From Bacteroidota bacterium (GTDB lineage Bacteria; Bacteroidota; Ignavibacteria; Ignavibacteriales; Ignavibacteriaceae), in NCBI GenBank assembly GCA_021813585.1, contig JAKAJV010000072.1, positions 1 to 40,891 of the forward strand: a stretch of DNA of 40,891 bases, given 5' to 3'. Position 1 is the stretch's first letter, and each line of letters begins with the position of its first letter. The translations under genes and the position numbers were made by a program. Shown one piece after another: positions 17,061-24,964 of the stretch. The notes under the pieces are model-generated. The model made no database searches and was not told where the DNA came from. It saw only the letters and a list, made by a program, of their open reading frames with translations.

Positions 17061-18038
17061 TCAATTAAGTTTCGGCAGCCAATCGAATAGAATATTCTCA
17101 ACCTCGTATACCTTCAACCCGCTCGGCAGCAAATTCAAATTCTCATCGGAAAAGGTTAACCGGTAATTCCAGTCCAGTACCGGGCTGTGTCCGGTTATCC
17201 TCCACAAACCTTTTTTATTCAATTCAATATGATTCAGTTTTTCGGCTAAAGGTTCAAAGCTTTTTCGCCTTGTGCGCTGGGGTCTGGTAGTGTCGAACCA
17301 CGTATAATATTTATAATCGAGTTCATAGATGTTTCCGCGCTGCCCCTTTACAACCGATAGCACTATATCGTTCTCGGCGGTCATAACCTTAGCAGTTAGG
17401 TGAAGCGGGAAATTCGACTCGACGACAGATAAATTGCAGTCGCTGTAGTTGCTAACAACGGATTCCCTTAATGCAAATGACCTTTCCGATTTCTCAAACA
17501 ACCTGCATTCATCCCGCCATATTTCTTTATACTTGTCAATGTCATTAATTATTGAGGGGATCAGCTCAAATGTTTTTTCATAGATCTTTTGCATGGCTTC
17601 CGGGTATTTTTCATGCTGTAGAATTTCCTTGAACATGCTTCTGGTTTCATCGGCGAATGACTCAATAACAATTGAAGCTTTCAATGCATCGCCGGTTGTA
17701 AATTCTGCAAAGTCGCCCGTAAGCGAAATATTGATTAATGACGTTTTATTTTTTATTGCAAAGTCCTGGCTTAACAAAACGAACGCGCTTAAAGCTCCGT
17801 CTGCATCGAAGTGGTTGTTGGACACGATATTAATATCTTTAAGATACATTCTTTTATTCACGTGCTCAATCAGCTTAAAGGCCATTTGAGTTGTCGTCTC
17901 GGCTTTTAGCTCAGCAGGGGAATTATTGCCGTGCCAGTGACTAAGCTGCAGTTTTGCATCGAACGCACCGTCTACACAAATAACATTTTGTCTTGATTTA
18001 AGCAGGGGTTCAAAAATAAATTTCATGGCGCAACTCAT
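17061..18038 (-). CDS. Conserved protein, DUF6687-like
   Basis: A 325-residue cytosolic protein, apparently of the DUF6687 family by its CVDGAFDAKLQLSHWHGN opening and the NNHFDADGALSAFVLL motif (about residues 66-81). The acidic/histidine motif recalls metal-binding DHH-type phosphoesterases, but no further DHH signature is clear. The reaction is unknown. It starts with ATG, overlapping the queG stop as ATGA; an internal ATG at 18026 (MKFIFEPL) is an alternative start. Translational coupling to queG suggests joint expression, though family-wide context with queuosine synthesis is not established here. Confidence 0.65.
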   Translation of the reverse strand: MSCAMKFIFEPLLKSRQNVICVDGAFDAKLQLSHWHGNNSPAELKAETTTQMAFKLIEHVNKRMYLKDINIVSNNHFDADGALSAFVLLSQDFAIKNKTSLINISLTGDFAEFTTGDALKASIVIESFADETRSMFKEILQHEKYPEAMQKIYEKTFELIPSIINDIDKYKEIWRDECRLFEKSERSFALRESVVSNYSDCNLSVVESNFPLHLTAKVMTAENDIVLSVVKGQRGNIYELDYKYYTWFDTTRPQRTRRKSFEPLAEKLNHIELNKKGLWRITGHSPVLDWNYRLTFSDENLNLLPSGLKVYEVENILFDWLPKLN

Positions 18039-18973
18039 CCATTTTTTTTTGAATCGATAAGGAAACCGGCGTTCCGCTTAAGGCCTTTTAACCTAGCCCG
18101 GCTTACCGGACTAGTATCGAACCTGGTTTTAAATTCTTCATCAGTCATTTTCATAATTTCATACAAATCGATTTCCGTATTTCCTCCGGCGGGATTAAAC
18201 CCTTCCTTATTAGTCTCAATGGCAAACTTAATATTCCAGGGGCAAACATCCTGGCAAACATCGCAGCCGAATAACCAGTTATCGAATTTACCCCCGAACT
18301 CTTCCGGAATGCCGTTCTTGTTTTCTATGGTTAAATAAGAGATACATTTATTGGAATCCACCGCATACTCATCCACAATTGCGCCGGTCGGACACGCATC
18401 TATGCAAGCGGTGCAGGTACCGCAAAAATCCGGTATCCTTTGGGAATAATTAAACTCATAGTTAGTAATTATCGAAGCCAAAAATATCCAGCTGCCGAAA
18501 TTCTTATTTATTACATTAGTATGCTTGCCCATCCAGCCCAGCCCGGATTTTACAGCCCATACTTTATCCATAACCGGCCCGGTATCCACGTATGAAATCG
18601 ATTCAAAATCCGGATCGGTTTTCTTCAACCACGCCTCCAGTTCTCTAAGCATCTCCCAGATTATTAAGTGATAGTCCTTGCCCCAGGCATACCTGGAAAT
18701 TTTCCCGGAATCGTTTTTACCTGAATAACCATAACTTGTAAAGTAATTTACTGCCAGCGAGATAATGCTTTTAGCCGTGGGTAAAATATTCCTAACATCT
18801 TTTCTTTTTTCAATGTACCTTTCCATATAACCCATGCCGGCCTGTAAACCTCTGCTCAGCCACTCTTCAAGTTTCCGCTTTTCATCGGTTAGTTCATCCG
18901 CCCGCGCAAAACCTACCAAATCAAAGCCGATCTCTTTTGCCTTCTCAATTACTATATCGCTGGTCAACTTCAT
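18035..18973 (-). CDS. queG: Epoxyqueuosine reductase
   Basis: A 312-residue cobalamin- and iron-sulfur-dependent enzyme that reduces epoxyqueuosine to queuosine in tRNA, the last step of the pathway. The active-site region holds YVDTGPVMDK and SGLGWMGKHTN. Two [4Fe-4S] cluster motifs follow: CGTCTACIDACPTGA (about 181-195) and CDVCQDVCPWN (about 238-248). The protein is slightly shorter than forms with a C-terminal HEAT extension. The start is ATG. The downstream DUF6687-like gene overlaps by 4 nt. No other queuosine gene lies in the window. Confidence 0.93.
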   Translation of the reverse strand: MKLTSDIVIEKAKEIGFDLVGFARADELTDEKRKLEEWLSRGLQAGMGYMERYIEKRKDVRNILPTAKSIISLAVNYFTSYGYSGKNDSGKISRYAWGKDYHLIIWEMLRELEAWLKKTDPDFESISYVDTGPVMDKVWAVKSGLGWMGKHTNVINKNFGSWIFLASIITNYEFNYSQRIPDFCGTCTACIDACPTGAIVDEYAVDSNKCISYLTIENKNGIPEEFGGKFDNWLFGCDVCQDVCPWNIKFAIETNKEGFNPAGGNTEIDLYEIMKMTDEEFKTRFDTSPVSRARLKGLKRNAGFLIDSKKNG

Positions 18974-19022
18974 AATAAGAATTTAAATTACGCAATAATT
19001 AAATCTAAAATAAATGTTGGTC

Positions 19023-19382
19023 TTACCAGTTAAAACTTTTCTTATCTGCTTTAATAAAAATGTAGTTGTCTTTAATCCGGATAGGATATGCTGTAAGGCC
19101 GCTTCTCTTTGTCGGCATTAAACCGGTTCTCAAATCGAACATCCAACCGTGCACTGGACAAACTACGCATCCGTCCTCGATGAAGCCGTCACATATTAAT
19201 GAAGTATGCTGATGCGGACAAATATTACTCAATGCAAAAACCTCTCCCGATACTTTGAAGACCGCAATTTCCAAATCGTTAACAATAAATCTTTTCCCTT
19301 CGCACTCTTTCAAATCATCGCATCGGCACACTTTTGAATAACCGTCAATTTCCTGAAGGTCAGAATGACTTAAACTTTCCAT
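19023..19382 (-). CDS. Rieske [2Fe-2S] protein
   Basis: A 119-residue Rieske ferredoxin-type protein. The cluster ligands form CxH-x17-CxxH (CPHQHTS then CVVCPVHGWMFD), followed by the usual DLRTG turn. It has no signal peptide or membrane anchor, so it is a soluble cytosolic electron carrier or small subunit, as in oxygenase or nitrite-reductase systems. The start is ATG and lies 23 nt inside the end of the MBL-fold hydrolase gene, so the two are almost certainly co-translated. Its redox partner is not apparent in the window. Confidence 0.88.
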   Translation of the reverse strand: MESLSHSDLQEIDGYSKVCRCDDLKECEGKRFIVNDLEIAVFKVSGEVFALSNICPHQHTSLICDGFIEDGCVVCPVHGWMFDLRTGLMPTKRSGLTAYPIRIKDNYIFIKADKKSFNW

Positions 19383-20205
19383 TTGCCTTAAAGCCCTTTT
19401 CTGTTCTGGTTATATCCGCAAAAGCGAATTCAGAATCATGTTCGAAAAATAATTTCCAGCCCTCATTAAGCGCACGTGTTAATATGTTCTTCTTTTCTGC
19501 AATCGTAACCAGAGGTTGAAGATCATAGCCCATAACATAAGGCAGAGGTATATGGGAGGCTGTCGGGAAAAGGTCGCAGCAGTATAAAATTGTATTGTGC
19601 GAATCCGATACTTTGATTAACTGCTGGGCGAACGTATGCCCGTTAACCGGAATTAGTTCAATCTCATCGTCAAAATTTTCACTGCCGTCTGTAAATTTCA
19701 ATACTCCCTCTTCCATTAAGGGAACGAAATTATCTTTTATATAACTTCCCTTGTCTTTATCCGATGGATTAACCGACCAATCATAATTTTTCTTTTGTAC
19801 AAAATATGTAGCATTCGGAAATGCAGGGACAAGCTTGCCGTTCTCAAATTTTGTCGAGCCGCCGGTATGGTCAAAATGGAGATGTGTTAGAATGACGTCG
19901 GTAATATCCTCCGGCTTTATATTAAGCTTCTGTAACTCGGAGCCGAGAGAAAATTCATCCTGTGCAATGCTGTAAATACTACTAGATTTTTCATCCCACT
20001 TGTTTCCCATTCCTGTATCGATAAGAATTTTTTTAGAGCCGTTAACAAGCAACAGGTTCCGCGTGGCTAATCTTATTCTGTTCGCCGCATCCGGCGGATT
20101 AGTTTTTTCCCATAACGGCTTCGGGATAATTCCGAACATTGCACCGCCGTCTAATGCAAAGTAACCAGAGTTAATAACATGGATTTCATATCTTCCGATT
20201 TTCAT
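19360..20205 (-). CDS. MBL-fold metallo-hydrolase
   Basis: A 281-residue metallo-beta-lactamase-fold protein. Metal ligands are seen in LTHLHFDHTGG (HxHxDH), in the histidine of NGHTFAQ, in the aspartate of CCDLFPTASH and in the final histidine of FEHDSEF. The N-terminal IDTGMGNKW is typical of the lactonase/glyoxalase-like branch. The substrate is not known; hydrolysis of a lactone or thioester is possible. The start is ATG. The gene overlaps the Rieske gene by 23 nt, which hints at a shared pathway. It may start its own transcript, since a 198-bp gap with the ferredoxin terminator lies upstream. Confidence 0.87.
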   Translation of the reverse strand: MKIGRYEIHVINSGYFALDGGAMFGIIPKPLWEKTNPPDAANRIRLATRNLLLVNGSKKILIDTGMGNKWDEKSSSIYSIAQDEFSLGSELQKLNIKPEDITDVILTHLHFDHTGGSTKFENGKLVPAFPNATYFVQKKNYDWSVNPSDKDKGSYIKDNFVPLMEEGVLKFTDGSENFDDEIELIPVNGHTFAQQLIKVSDSHNTILYCCDLFPTASHIPLPYVMGYDLQPLVTIAEKKNILTRALNEGWKLFFEHDSEFAFADITRTEKGFKANGKFKSF

Positions 20206-20347
20206 TTGGACTGTCCTATTAAAGGAAATTTTTTCCGCAAAAAATAAAAACTGCCAATCAAGTTAAGCAAGAAAATAGAAATTTAAAAGACAAAGCGGGA
20301 GAGACGGTGCTGTAAAATAGTTCTAGTGTAGAGCTAATAAGATGTAA

Positions 20348-20375
20348 ATAAAAAAGGGCATCGCGGGATGCCCTT
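20348..20375 (-). terminator. Intrinsic terminator of ferredoxin gene 1
   Basis: On the minus strand the arms AAGGGCATC and GATGCCCTT (20354-20375) close a four-base loop and run into a T-rich tract (TTTTTTATTT, 20353 downwards). It stands just downstream of the ferredoxin gene ending at 20404. Confidence 0.88.
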
Positions 20376-20403
20376 AGAAATATAAATTAACACCAATTAA
20401 TTA

Positions 20404-20736
20404 TTATCTGCCAATACTATCTAAACTTTCTTTTTTAGCTAATAGCGCTGCTTTGTCCTCTTCATGGCTCGGGTCTAATACACAGCATTCAACCGGGCAA
20501 ACCTCAACACATTGCGGGGAATCGTGAAAGCCTTCGCATTCAGTGCATTTATCGGGAACTACATAGAAATAATCGTTAGAAAAAAATCCGGTAGCGCCTG
20601 ATGGTGTTGCATCGCCTTCTCCGTATGTCTTGCCGCCTAGTTCCCAGCTCGTACCGCCTTCATAAATTGCATTGTTCGGGCATTCAGGTTCGCAGGCCCC
20701 GCAATTAATGCATTCTTCGGTTATCTTGTAAGCCAT
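20404..20736 (-). CDS. 2[4Fe-4S] ferredoxin, copy 1
   Basis: A 110-residue low-potential ferredoxin carrying two [4Fe-4S] clusters. The first cluster motif is [12 protein letters not shown] (10-21). The second is [18 protein letters not shown], where the extra residues between the second and third cysteine are characteristic of this branch. A 40-residue linker with YEGGTSWEL sits between them, and further cysteines (ECC) follow. It is cytosolic, probably serving pyruvate:ferredoxin-type oxidoreductases or similar enzymes. The start is ATG, with AAGGAG a few bases ahead. A single-gene unit is likely: a sigma54-like promoter lies upstream and a terminator downstream. The paralogue at 21067-21399 is about three quarters identical, without gaps. 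Confidence 0.92.
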   Translation of the reverse strand: MAYKITEECINCGACEPECPNNAIYEGGTSWELGGKTYGEGDATPSGATGFFSNDYFYVVPDKCTECEGFHDSPQCVEVCPVECCVLDPSHEEDKAALLAKKESLDSIGR

Positions 20737-20819
20737 TTTCTTTACTCCTTATTGTTCGTTAAAATAAATTTTAAATGATTTCAATATTTATAATTCTTAA
20801 TAATGTTAGGGTTTTATTC

Positions 20820-20834
20820 GCTAATATTGTGCCA
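20820..20834 (-). promoter_or_regulatory. Sigma54-like (-24/-12) promoter before ferredoxin 1
   Basis: The minus strand reads TTGGCACAATATTAGC. The GG and GC dinucleotides are exactly 10 bp apart, as in the -24/-12 consensus TGGCAC-N5-TTGC, with one mismatch (TAGC for TTGC). The GC lies 84 bases ahead of the start codon. No activator-binding site was recognised upstream, and a sigma70 reading with TTGGCA as -35 is possible. Confidence 0.4.
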
Positions 20835-21021
20835 AGTTATTAAGTATTACATATTGCTTTGTGCTTACTCCATGCTGTTAAATTTCAAACAGGTTTAATT
20901 AATTAAAACCGAATTACCGGTGATGACATTTTCAATTGTGAGAAATTCAAAATGTGCTTTCTCTATATTGGTCTGTTTATATTAAGTATGAATTTACGGA
21001 GTTTTTTAATTTGGAGGGAGT

Positions 21022-21050
21022 AAAAAAAAGGACACGTTTCCATGCCCTTT
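21022..21050 (-). terminator. Intrinsic terminator of ferredoxin gene 2
   Basis: On the minus strand AAAGGGCATG pairs with CGTGTCCTTT (two G-T pairs) around a GAAA tetraloop, followed by eight T residues (21029-21022). It stands 17 nt downstream of the stop of the ferredoxin gene at 21067. Confidence 0.88.
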
Positions 21051-21066
21051 CATTCATTTTCGAAGC

Positions 21067-21399
21067 CTATCGTCCTATTCCGTCTAGATATTCTTTCCTG
21101 GCCAATAAAGTAGCCTCGTCTTCAACGTGTTTGGGGTCGGGAATACAGCAATCGACAGGACAGACCGCAGCGCATTGGGGTTCATCGTGGAAGCCTTTGC
21201 ACTCAGTACATTTATCGGGCACAATATAAAAGAAATCGGTAGAATAAAATCCAACAGCTCCCGAAGGTGCGGCATCGCCGCTGCCGTAGGTTTTTCCTGT
21301 CAATTCCCAATCAACACCGCCTTCATAGATTGCAGTATTAGGGCATTCCGGCTCGCATGCACCGCAATTAATACATTCTTCAGTTATCATTATAGCCAT
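21067..21399 (-). CDS. 2[4Fe-4S] ferredoxin, copy 2
   Basis: A 110-residue paralogue of the neighbouring ferredoxin with the same motif plan: [12 protein letters not shown] (10-21), the YEGGVDWEL linker, CTECKGFHDEPQCAAVCP and DCC. Changes cluster in the linker and the C-terminal tail. The start is ATG, with GAGGAG ahead. It has its own terminator, and a 191-bp AT-rich upstream gap probably holds its promoter, where I see no -24/-12 element. The pair looks like a tandem duplication kept under separate control, so the two may serve different redox partners or growth conditions. Confidence 0.92.
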   Translation of the reverse strand: MAIMITEECINCGACEPECPNTAIYEGGVDWELTGKTYGSGDAAPSGAVGFYSTDFFYIVPDKCTECKGFHDEPQCAAVCPVDCCIPDPKHVEDEATLLARKEYLDGIGR

Positions 21400-21590
21400 A
21401 GAAAAATTCTCCTCTTAATCGTTTGAGAGACTTTCCATATATAATTCGAGGGAAGATTAAAAATAAATCCACTCTCCGCCTCTTAACATTTTATTGAGAA
21501 AGTTAAATATAATAAACCATAATTTTTACGGGGCTAATTTTAATAAAACTCGAATCAAACATCAATGATAAATTATAAAAAAGTTACTGC

Positions 21591-22319
21591 TTACCAGCTG
21601 CCGCTTGCCCCGCCGCCGCCAAAGCTGCCGCCTCCGCCGGAAAATCCGCCCCCGCCAAAACCGCCGCCGGAGGAACCGCCGCCACCGGAGAAGCCTCCTC
21701 CGCTCCCGAATCCGCCTCCGTAATAAATAAAGCCTCCTCTTCCCCCTCTGCCGCCTCTAATAAAAAACGATATGATAATAAATATTATAAACAACAGTGT
21801 AAAAATACCCGGACCCGAACCGTTGTGAGAGCTATGCTTTTTATCGGGTTTATATTCGCCTTTTGTTGCCAGAATAATAGCGTTAATCCCTTCTGTAATC
21901 CCGCCGTAATAATCATCATTCCGGAAATACGGAATCATAACGTTTCTTATTATTGAGCTTGCGAGGGCATCGGGCAGCGCGCCTTCCAACCCGTACCCAA
22001 CCTCAATTCTTACCTTCCTGTCGTTCTTTACTACAAGAAGAAGAATCCCATTGTCGTTTTTTTTCGTTCCGATTTTATTTTTAATTGCGGTCTCGTTGGC
22101 GTACTCTTCAAGCGGGTAATCGTTTAATGTAGGTATAATCAACAGCACAATTTGATTGGACGTAGAGTCATCAAAAGTTTTCAGACGTTCATTTAAAACA
22201 GAAAGCTGCTCTTGATTTAGTGTGCCGGTAAAATCGTTGGCGTAATATTTTAGAACCGGCATTTCCGGCTGAGCAAAGCTAACAGCGGCAAATAAAAAGA
22301 GGAATGTTATTAATTTCAT
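21591..22319 (-). CDS. TPM-domain (YgcG-like) envelope protein
   Basis: About 242 residues from an ATG at 22319; the frame runs back to a TTG at 22334, but the ATG gives a clean signal peptide (MKLITFLFLFAAVSFAQP). The TPM domain follows (about 25-150), with NDFTGTLNQEQL, then a membrane helix (about 175-190) and an extreme Gly/Ser-rich tail ending GGGGASGSW. The N-terminal domain is extracytoplasmic. TPM proteins are found beside LemA; a role in envelope stress or photosystem repair is known only for a few relatives. The gene follows lemA with one base between the lemA stop and its ATG, so the two are one unit. Confidence 0.88.
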   Translation of the reverse strand: MKLITFLFLFAAVSFAQPEMPVLKYYANDFTGTLNQEQLSVLNERLKTFDDSTSNQIVLLIIPTLNDYPLEEYANETAIKNKIGTKKNDNGILLLVVKNDRKVRIEVGYGLEGALPDALASSIIRNVMIPYFRNDDYYGGITEGINAIILATKGEYKPDKKHSSHNGSGPGIFTLLFIIFIIISFFIRGGRGGRGGFIYYGGGFGSGGGFSGGGGSSGGGFGGGGFSGGGGSFGGGGASGSW

Positions 22320-22320
22320 T

Positions 22321-22929
22321 TCAGTTAAAATCAACCTTAGGTACTGTCTCTGCCCCGGCTACAGCTTTAAAGTATTGTTTCTCTCTAAAGCTAAACACAT
22401 TTGCAAATATCGAATTTGGAAACCTTTTAATTGTAGTATTGTAATTTTGAACCGTCTCGTTGAATTTCCTTCTTTCCACTGCAATCCGGTTTTCAGTACC
22501 TTCTAGCTGGGCCTGCAGCTGAAGGAAGTTTTCGTCGGCTTTTAAGTCGGGATAATTTTCTACTGTAACAAGCAGCCTAGAAATAGCTCCGCTTAATTGT
22601 CCTTGTACCTGCTGGAATTTTTGAAATGACTGGGGATCGTCTAAAATTTCTTTAGAAACAGTAAGCTGGCCGACTCTGGAACGTGCGTCGGTAACTTCGG
22701 TAAGAACGCTCTTTTCAAAATTAGCATACCCCTTTACAGTATTTACTAAATTTGGAATAAGGTCGGCACGTCTTTGGTATTGGTTTTCTACCTGGCTCCA
22801 GCTCTGGTTTACGGTTTCGTTTAAGGTAACTAAATTATTATAGGTGCTTATCCCCCACATTATTAAAATTGCTATAAGCAAAAGAACTCCCCCAGCAACG
22901 GAACAACCTACGATCATTCCTTTCTTCAT
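22321..22929 (-). CDS. lemA: LemA family protein
   Basis: A 202-residue protein with one N-terminal transmembrane helix (about 7-28) and a long helical extracytoplasmic domain. It contains the family's YNNLVTLNETVNQSWSQVE segment, followed by YQRRADLIPNLVNTVKGYA, and NYPDLKADENFLQLQAQLEG. Two ATGs stand in tandem, at 22932 and 22929. The second is preferred because AGGAGG would be too close to the first. LemA proteins have unknown biochemical function and are usually paired with TPM proteins, as here. Upstream (22933-23250) I see no gene, only an AT-rich inverted repeat. Confidence 0.93.
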   Translation of the reverse strand: MKKGMIVGCSVAGGVLLLIAILIMWGISTYNNLVTLNETVNQSWSQVENQYQRRADLIPNLVNTVKGYANFEKSVLTEVTDARSRVGQLTVSKEILDDPQSFQKFQQVQGQLSGAISRLLVTVENYPDLKADENFLQLQAQLEGTENRIAVERRKFNETVQNYNTTIKRFPNSIFANVFSFREKQYFKAVAGAETVPKVDFN

Positions 22930-23152
22930 CATTCCTCCTATATGGTTGAGTACTACATTGGAAGTTAGCTGTTTTCGTTTTGAAAATTTAGTTTCCTTGC
23001 CGAAGGCTTCTAATTGCAGCCGGAAGGCTCGTTCTGGAAAGGTTGTTGCTAAAATCTAATGCTGCCAAGGTTTTTTTACACAAAGCCTCCTCGCCGGCCT
23101 GTTATGGCGGAATTTATATTCTTAGTTTAAAAACAAGCTTTGTAGAACGTAA

Positions 23153-23194
23153 TTATATTTTCAAAAAGTTAAATTATTTTTGAAAGGAATATAA
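23153..23194. repeat. AT-rich imperfect inverted repeat
   Basis: TTATATT-TTCAAAAA (23153-23167) pairs with TTTTTGAA-AGG-AATATAA (23177-23194), giving 15 base pairs with a 3-nt bulge and a nine-base loop. It lies just downstream of the TPR gene ending at 23251 and might help end that operon. It lacks a GC-rich stem and a U-run. Confidence 0.35.
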
Positions 23195-23250
23195 TATAAA
23201 TTATTAACTTATTCCCAAAGTAATTCCGATTTTTTCAAACGCGGCTAAAA

Positions 23251-24093
23251 TTACGGCTTGGTCCCGGAATAATTATACTGCAAATAATTTAACGCCCTGT
23301 TGGAAATCTTTATGTTTTCTTCTTCTGCAAACTTACTGGAATTCTGCAGATTACCGTTATAAAACCTCAGCCATAAAAAATTGGCAATCATAACACCGTC
23401 AAAAGTTCTGCCGGCATTAAATGCACTTATCGTTAAGTATCCCCACAATACATTCCAGCCTAGAGATAACAATCCGCTTAAATAATGGCCTGTGTAAAAC
23501 TGGCCTGCACCGGGAATAAAATGAGATATTATTTCTGCAAAAGGTACCGAATACCTTTCCCGTTCAACTTTTCTGCACAGTTCCTCAAGCGTTCGGCTGG
23601 AATCAGTCTTCGAAAATGATTCGGCGGCTTTGTCCCACCTATCGGCGAATATATAAGCCCAGCCTTTCCAGTAATAAACGTCCCCCGTTTTGGAAGAGAA
23701 TTTTTTTTGCACATGCATCGAGTCCAGCAAATCCAGCGCCCTGTCGGTTGTTCTTCTTAAAATATTTGCACGGACGATATTTATCTTTGCAGTAAAGAGC
23801 TCATCAAAATTAGCGGCGTTTATTTCCGAATAAACAAAATACCTTATCGCATCGGAAAATTTGCCTCCCATCTTGTACGACATCCCGATATACTCATTGG
23901 CCGTATAACCGAATTTATTGCCGGCGTCAAAAAACAGCAAGCGCTTAAACTCGGTTACGGCATCGTAATAATCTTCTTTATCGTATAAACTCTTTGCATA
24001 ATCAAACTGCGAATGCAGTGCATCCTGACCGGGCATTTTGAACGAAGCAGCAAAAAGAAAAAGCGGTAAAAAGTATTTCAGATAGACTTTCAT
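23251..24093 (-). CDS. TPR membrane protein B of the YidD cluster
   Basis: A 280-residue exported protein of unknown function. It has a signal peptide or anchor at 1-20, then TPR-like helices (LYDKEDYYDAVTEFKRLLFF and VYYWKGWAYIFADRWDKAAESF). A hydrophobic C-terminal part begins IPGAGQFYTGHYLSGLLSLGW. The PGxGxFYT signature and the small-residue-rich helices that follow are shared with the neighbouring 289-residue protein, so the two are probably paralogues. The start is ATG, one base after the upstream stop. Placement behind an exported YidD-like gene suggests a joint envelope role, but there is no direct clue to an activity. Confidence 0.72.
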   Translation of the reverse strand: MKVYLKYFLPLFLFAASFKMPGQDALHSQFDYAKSLYDKEDYYDAVTEFKRLLFFDAGNKFGYTANEYIGMSYKMGGKFSDAIRYFVYSEINAANFDELFTAKINIVRANILRRTTDRALDLLDSMHVQKKFSSKTGDVYYWKGWAYIFADRWDKAAESFSKTDSSRTLEELCRKVERERYSVPFAEIISHFIPGAGQFYTGHYLSGLLSLGWNVLWGYLTISAFNAGRTFDGVMIANFLWLRFYNGNLQNSSKFAEEENIKISNRALNYLQYNYSGTKP

Positions 24094-24094
24094 T

Positions 24095-24964
24095 TTACCT
24101 GCAGAAATTTATATTGGGTATAAAATAGTTCCGTAACGAGAGAAAGTTCTTCAGCATATTTGTAAAATCAAAATTTACTTTGGCGTTAAACAACTGCGCC
24201 GATGCGGCCGAGCCGTATATATTGCCTCCGTAAAATCCTGCGGCAAGACCTGCGAATAACCAGCCTCTAAAATTATGATCGGCTTTGAAGTCACTGTACG
24301 ACAGGTAGCCAAGTATCCCGGTAGATAGGAAAGCAAAAACTCCGTCCCAATATTCATGAGTATAAAATTTACCTAGGCCAGGAATAACTGCGGACATAAG
24401 CGCTGCGGCAAGGGCGCTTTTATGAGGCGGATCTTCCTTCCAATTGTAAAATTTAATTGCCGAATCCCTGTCCGAACCCATGTAAGATGCAAGGAATTTA
24501 TTCTTATCCGGCAGCGGTCCGTCATTTAAGAGGTAGGAAAAGTTATAAAGCGATTCGGCCTCATTGGAATACCGGAATCCGCTCTTTATACCTGCAGCGG
24601 AATATTTTGCGCGGTACTCGGTTAAGCTGCCTTTAAGGAAATACGTTTTTAGAAATTCTAATTTAGATAATTGATACAGTGCCGAAGCCGGCGGTATATC
24701 CGCAAATCTTCCCGCAGCCTCGCTATATTTGTCCATACTGCAAAGCGAGACTGCAATTTTGAACTCTACTGTATCGTTGTAATTGGTCTTTAAATAATTC
24801 TCATATTCGCCGGCAGCCCGCAGGTAATCTCCCTGGCAGAAAAGATAATCGGCAAACTTTTTTATATTGGGAGGAGAAAATAAATTTAAGCTGTCACCGG
24901 GCTTTTTATCCTGCGGTAAAGAAGTAGAAAAAATTAATAATACAATTAAAAATGCTTTTCTCAT
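24095..24964 (-). CDS. TPR membrane protein A of the YidD cluster
   Basis: A 289-residue exported protein. It has a signal peptide (about 1-18), a TPR-like segment including YLFCQGDYLRAAGEYENYLK, and a C-terminal hydrophobic region beginning VIPGLGKFYTHEYWDGVFAF and continuing with a glycine-rich helix near GLAAGFYGGNIYGSAAS. The plan parallels the 280-residue neighbour. It starts in an ATGA overlap with the YidD-like gene and is followed after one base by the paralogue. Function unknown; the glycine-rich helices suggest insertion in a membrane, while the TPR part may bind partners in the periplasm. Confidence 0.72.
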   Translation of the reverse strand: MRKAFLIVLLIFSTSLPQDKKPGDSLNLFSPPNIKKFADYLFCQGDYLRAAGEYENYLKTNYNDTVEFKIAVSLCSMDKYSEAAGRFADIPPASALYQLSKLEFLKTYFLKGSLTEYRAKYSAAGIKSGFRYSNEAESLYNFSYLLNDGPLPDKNKFLASYMGSDRDSAIKFYNWKEDPPHKSALAAALMSAVIPGLGKFYTHEYWDGVFAFLSTGILGYLSYSDFKADHNFRGWLFAGLAAGFYGGNIYGSAASAQLFNAKVNFDFTNMLKNFLSLRNYFIPNINFCR

